A stretch of DNA of 64,000 nt from NCBI RefSeq assembly GCF_008831285.2, contig NC_045147.1:21902981-21966980 (forward strand), read 5' to 3'. Origin of the DNA: Nymphaea colorata. Lineage: Eukaryota > Streptophyta > Magnoliopsida > Nymphaeales > Nymphaeaceae. The notes under the pieces are model-generated. The model ran no database searches. It had not been told where the DNA came from and saw only the letters and a program-made list of their open reading frames with translations. Position numbers and translations under genes: made by a program. Positions 60,497-64,000 of this stretch are shown piece by piece; position 1 is the first letter of the stretch; each line of letters starts with the position of its first letter.

Positions 60497-60801
60497 ATAT
60501 TATATAAAATTTGATTAAGCGTCAACGAATATTGTACAGCGAAAACAATGTGGTTGTTTGTCATCTTTGTGGACATGATACGATTCCCTTGGTCATGCTG
60601 TGAGCTGTCGTCTAGAAATGCTTAAGCTCGAAGACATGGAGTCCGGCCCAATTCACATGCTCATGCCATGCTTGTATGTACTTGCTTGCCTGTGTGCGTG
60701 CACATGAGTGTGCATCAGCAAGCAGAGAACGACAACAGCAAAGATGCAAACAAGAATGACTTGTGATTGCAGCATATGCATTATCTGTACTCTCTAAAGT
60801 G

Positions 60802-60951
<150 letters not shown>

Positions 60952-61061
60952 TTTGTGGCGAACTTAGGCATGGTTGCCATCTATGAACACGCGTGCGACT
61001 CTCATGATAGCTGGTAACCACTAACGTTCTTTTTGTTCTTTTGCATTTTTTGACAATACCT

Positions 61062-61160
61062 AAGTTGAAGGATGCCGAGTCACCGACATAGCTCAGGACC
61101 CCAAAGGTAGGGAGCGCATGAAGAGGGCCTTGACGTTGTCAGTATTTTGCTTTAGTTGTA
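61062..61160 (+). repeat. SINE internal fragment
   Basis: CACCGACATAGCTCAGGACCCCAAAGGTAGGG followed by GAGGGCCTT aligns with CACCGGCGCAGCTCAGGACCTGAAAGCAG ... GAGGGCTTTC of the SINE at 33121. Neither end is intact. Confidence 0.5.
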
Positions 61161-63299
61161 ATCCCCGCGAGTAATCAATTAGAATACGTAACGAGACATG
61201 TATAGCAAAGCATCTAACCTGTCCTCCTATGGAACCCCAATACACTTAAACACGGAAAAATAGTGAATCTGGAACCAACTACATTTATCCAGACAGTATG
61301 AACATTGTTAGGGTCCAAATAATGGGAATAAAGGGATAATATAATACAAAGAACATTAAAATCCGATCCATCGAGAGTTGAAGCTGCAACTGCCCATCGA
61401 GAGTTCGACCTTGTGGAGCACAAATGAGAAAGAACATTAATGGTGACTGGAAGTTCCGGCCGGCCACTTTCTTGATGGGCAACGAACTAGTTTGAAGCTG
61501 TATTTCTCATGCCATGTTTGATTGCTCCCGATAATTTTTACTTTGGTAGAGGTCATCCTCATTATAAAAGGCAATCAAACAAATGGTTTATAAAAGGTTT
61601 TAAAAATACTTTGACTGTTGTGTTTCTGTGGATCTAGTTTGATAAGACAGGTCTGGATATCAGGATTAATTCATTCCATCTAATGGCCAGTTTGGTAATG
61701 GGAAACTGTTCCATGAATTTGTCTCAAAGATAGAAACAGTAACAAATTATTCCCATCATCAAACAGCTTCTAAATATATCGCCACAGTATCTTAAAATGG
61801 GTCGAACCTGCATAGATGTCGCGGCCCGAAAAATGGTTCCAACTTGGGGTGCCACCTACAATACCAAGTCCGATTATACCACAGACTGAAACCGCAGATT
61901 GCTTATGTTTTACTACATTCATGAAGATCAGATTTTGAATTGCACTCGAGATCGATCTGGATCGCCTTTTATACATCCTTCTTAAAAAACCACAAAGAAG
62001 TTCATATTGAATGAGTCACAAAATTGTTATGGACTTCACGTGTATATAGTCTGAACATATTATAGCGTAAAGTATCAAAACATATCCATACGATTCTTCT
62101 CGGTTGTAGATACATGGGAAGAAGCATGGGAAGTTGAAACCGATCATCTAAATCTAATTACTGGCTTTGATGATTCTAAATTACAATTACAATTGTAATT
62201 CTCTGGCTATATAATCAACTTTTAGTCTAAATTGTGAAGGTTTTCTGAGTTTCGTAGTTCTGAAGATTGCACGATATATGCGCTTTTCTATGGTTTTGAA
62301 ACTTGGCTTTTCTCTGTAAGCGTGATCAACAATCACAGATAGAATCAGAAAATTCAAGAACAGGAGGACGAAGCAAAGGTGCCTTTCTGCGATTCTTCAT
62401 GGTTCTGGCACCAGATCAAGTATTATGAAACTAGCTAGTCTTAATGCACACATATATTGGTTCAAATAATCGCTTAATGCGGTGATATTTTCGTATGGCA
62501 GTTCACAGCCCACAACCCTTTCGTTTTCCATCTTCATTTCACATGCAGTTTGAGCATCATCTTAGCTTCTCAACATACAAAACCATATACTAAAAACCCA
62601 GTGGAAGCCATGGCAGCTGCAGACAGCTCCGCCAACCGACCTGACGACGGGCTTTAGAGCGTTGGTTCGAGGGAAACCACACCCAGGTTTAGGCGCAGCC
62701 AGATTGAATGCATGCCCAGTCTTAACTAGTAATCATTATTAGACACTAGGAATTTAACATAATATTCGATGATTGAGACAGATTCATGAAACACTTTTTT
62801 GTTGGATTCTACTTTCCTTACTTTTTGATTTTTCATATTTCCAAACCTGTATTTCTTCTAAATTTCAGTGGATTTTAAGTAGATTTCCGACAATAGCATA
62901 ATGTGATTATACATGGTGTCTGTGTATATATGTATGTCTGTATTGGGTGGTTCAATCTGTCCGGCTCACATGTGGCTCAATCTGTGACATGATTGGAGGT
63001 GTGGCCGGACATTCATGAACAGCATTACTTTTGTCGATAATGGATGTCCTCTCTGGCCAAATAATCTGCAACCATTTATAGATTGATTATTTAGGTCAAC
63101 AACTTCCAAAAGAGATCCTGCCACTAGAAGCGTAGTTGAGGCCGAACTAATCCAAATTCAATCGCTTTACTGATTTGATTCGATCAATGAATTTTCAAGC
63201 TTACCCAAGTCGGTCCTTATTTGAAATATCAAATATCGGGTATGAGTAAGTAAACAACGATCATAAGGAAGTGTTGCATTTATCTATTATTAGGAAGAC

Positions 63300-63450
63300 A
63301 AACAATCTTGTCTATATATATATATATATATCATTGGAATCCAAACTTTGTCTATATATATATATATATCATTGGAATCCAAACTCGGCCTATGAATCAT
63401 TATTTATATCTGATCCACCGGTCTTCCCTTTGAATCATTATTTATATCTT
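63300..63450. repeat. two short tandem duplications beside (TA)n
   Basis: TTGTCTATATATA ... ATCATTGGAATCCAAACT occurs twice in a row (about 63308-63347 and 63349-63385). TGAATCATTATTTATATCT also occurs twice (about 63393 and 63431). Confidence 0.85.
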
Positions 63451-63714
63451 GTCTAACATGCTACGTGGATCTTTGAAGGTCACCACTTTGAATTGTCGTA
63501 TCGGATTTGGACTTAGAGCACATACCCATGACATTTCACAAACAATGCTCACTCCATTTAAAAAAGCAGACCTGACCCGAACATTTAATGGCCCAGCTCC
63601 AACCTACCACGCCCTAATCACGTTGGACAACGATGAATCAAGGTGAGGATTGGCCTAGCTAGGTGTGGGCTCGCGTAGATTGTTGCCCACATGGACCTAT
63701 GCAATTTATTTCAT

Positions 63715-63760
63715 TTTTCGGGTGAGCACAAGGGGTCGAGCGAGATAACGAAGTTTCCTT
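63715..63760 (-). repeat. SINE 3'-tail fragment, reverse orientation
   Basis: GGGTGAGCACAAGGGGTCGAGCGAGATAACG is close to the reverse complement of the SINE 3' end (ACCCCTTGCTCACCC). It sits about 60 bases before the next SINE copy. Confidence 0.35.
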
Positions 63761-63793
63761 CATTCTCCTTCCCCCTAAGAGAGTTGTTTTGGA

Positions 63794-64000
63794 GCCTCGA
63801 GAGGCATAGTGTAGTTGGTCGAGGTAAAGGCCTGTATAACGGCAGCTTTGTAGTTCGATGTCCATGGGCGCTATGTTTCTGTGTTTTAAGGTGGTAGGAT
63901 GCGACATCCAAGTTGCAAGGTGCACCATTGATATCGTTGACACCAATGCAGCTTAAGACCCCAGAAGCAGGGTAAATGGAGGGCTTTCGGGTCTCGCTTC
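63794..64000 (+). mobile_element. tRNA-derived SINE, second copy, cut by the window end
   Basis: GCCTCGAGAGGCATAGTGTAGTTGGTCG matches the head of the SINE at 33121. The A box TAGTGTAGTTGG is at 63807-63818 and a B-box-like AGTTCGATGTCC at 63852-63863. The body (GGTGCACCATTGATATCGTTGACACCAATGCAGCTTAAGACC) follows the same order. It runs off the window in the GGGCTTTCGGG segment. Confidence 0.75.

Overview
This is a nuclear genomic window from a flowering plant. The evidence is the gene families (a tubby-like F-box protein, a vacuolar Na+/H+ antiporter, a classical arabinogalactan protein), the many short exons with GT-AG introns, the long AT-rich spacers full of (TA)n microsatellites, and tRNA-derived SINEs. 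The sequence alone does not let me name the species. I saw no rRNA or functional tRNA gene, no organelle insertion and no prokaryotic feature.

Layout. 1-65 may be the last codons of a plus-strand gene. 3387-6589 (minus) is a five-exon tubby-like F-box gene. 7.2-13.9 kb is AT-rich spacer. 13996-28362 (minus) is an eleven-exon gene of 432 codons whose N-terminus carries an ataxin-7/Sgf73/SGF11-type zinc finger. It is the most interesting gene here because it may encode a plant anchor of the SAGA deubiquitinase module. 28.5-38.2 kb is repeat-rich spacer holding a complete SINE with a 13-bp target-site duplication, a GGGCTGCA terminal-inverted-repeat element and several copies of an undescribed AATC-rich repeat. 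39435-46250 (plus) is a fourteen-exon NHX antiporter gene whose leader exon has four upstream ORFs. 47974-50876 (minus) is an eight-exon VAP27-type MSP-domain gene. 52.3-56.4 kb is spacer with possible DNA-transposon remnants. 56412-56846 (minus) is a single-exon arabinogalactan protein. 57.2-64 kb is spacer with SINE fragments, very long TA tracts and a second SINE cut by the window end.

The genes do not form a pathway. They are independent plant housekeeping or stress genes: tubby proteins at the plasma membrane and nucleus, NHX at the tonoplast, VAP at ER contact sites, the arabinogalactan protein at the cell surface, and the zinc-finger protein presumably in the nucleus. I built the exon models by hand from splice consensus, reading-frame continuity and remembered family sequence. 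Coding exons keep phase throughout. UTR limits are guesses.
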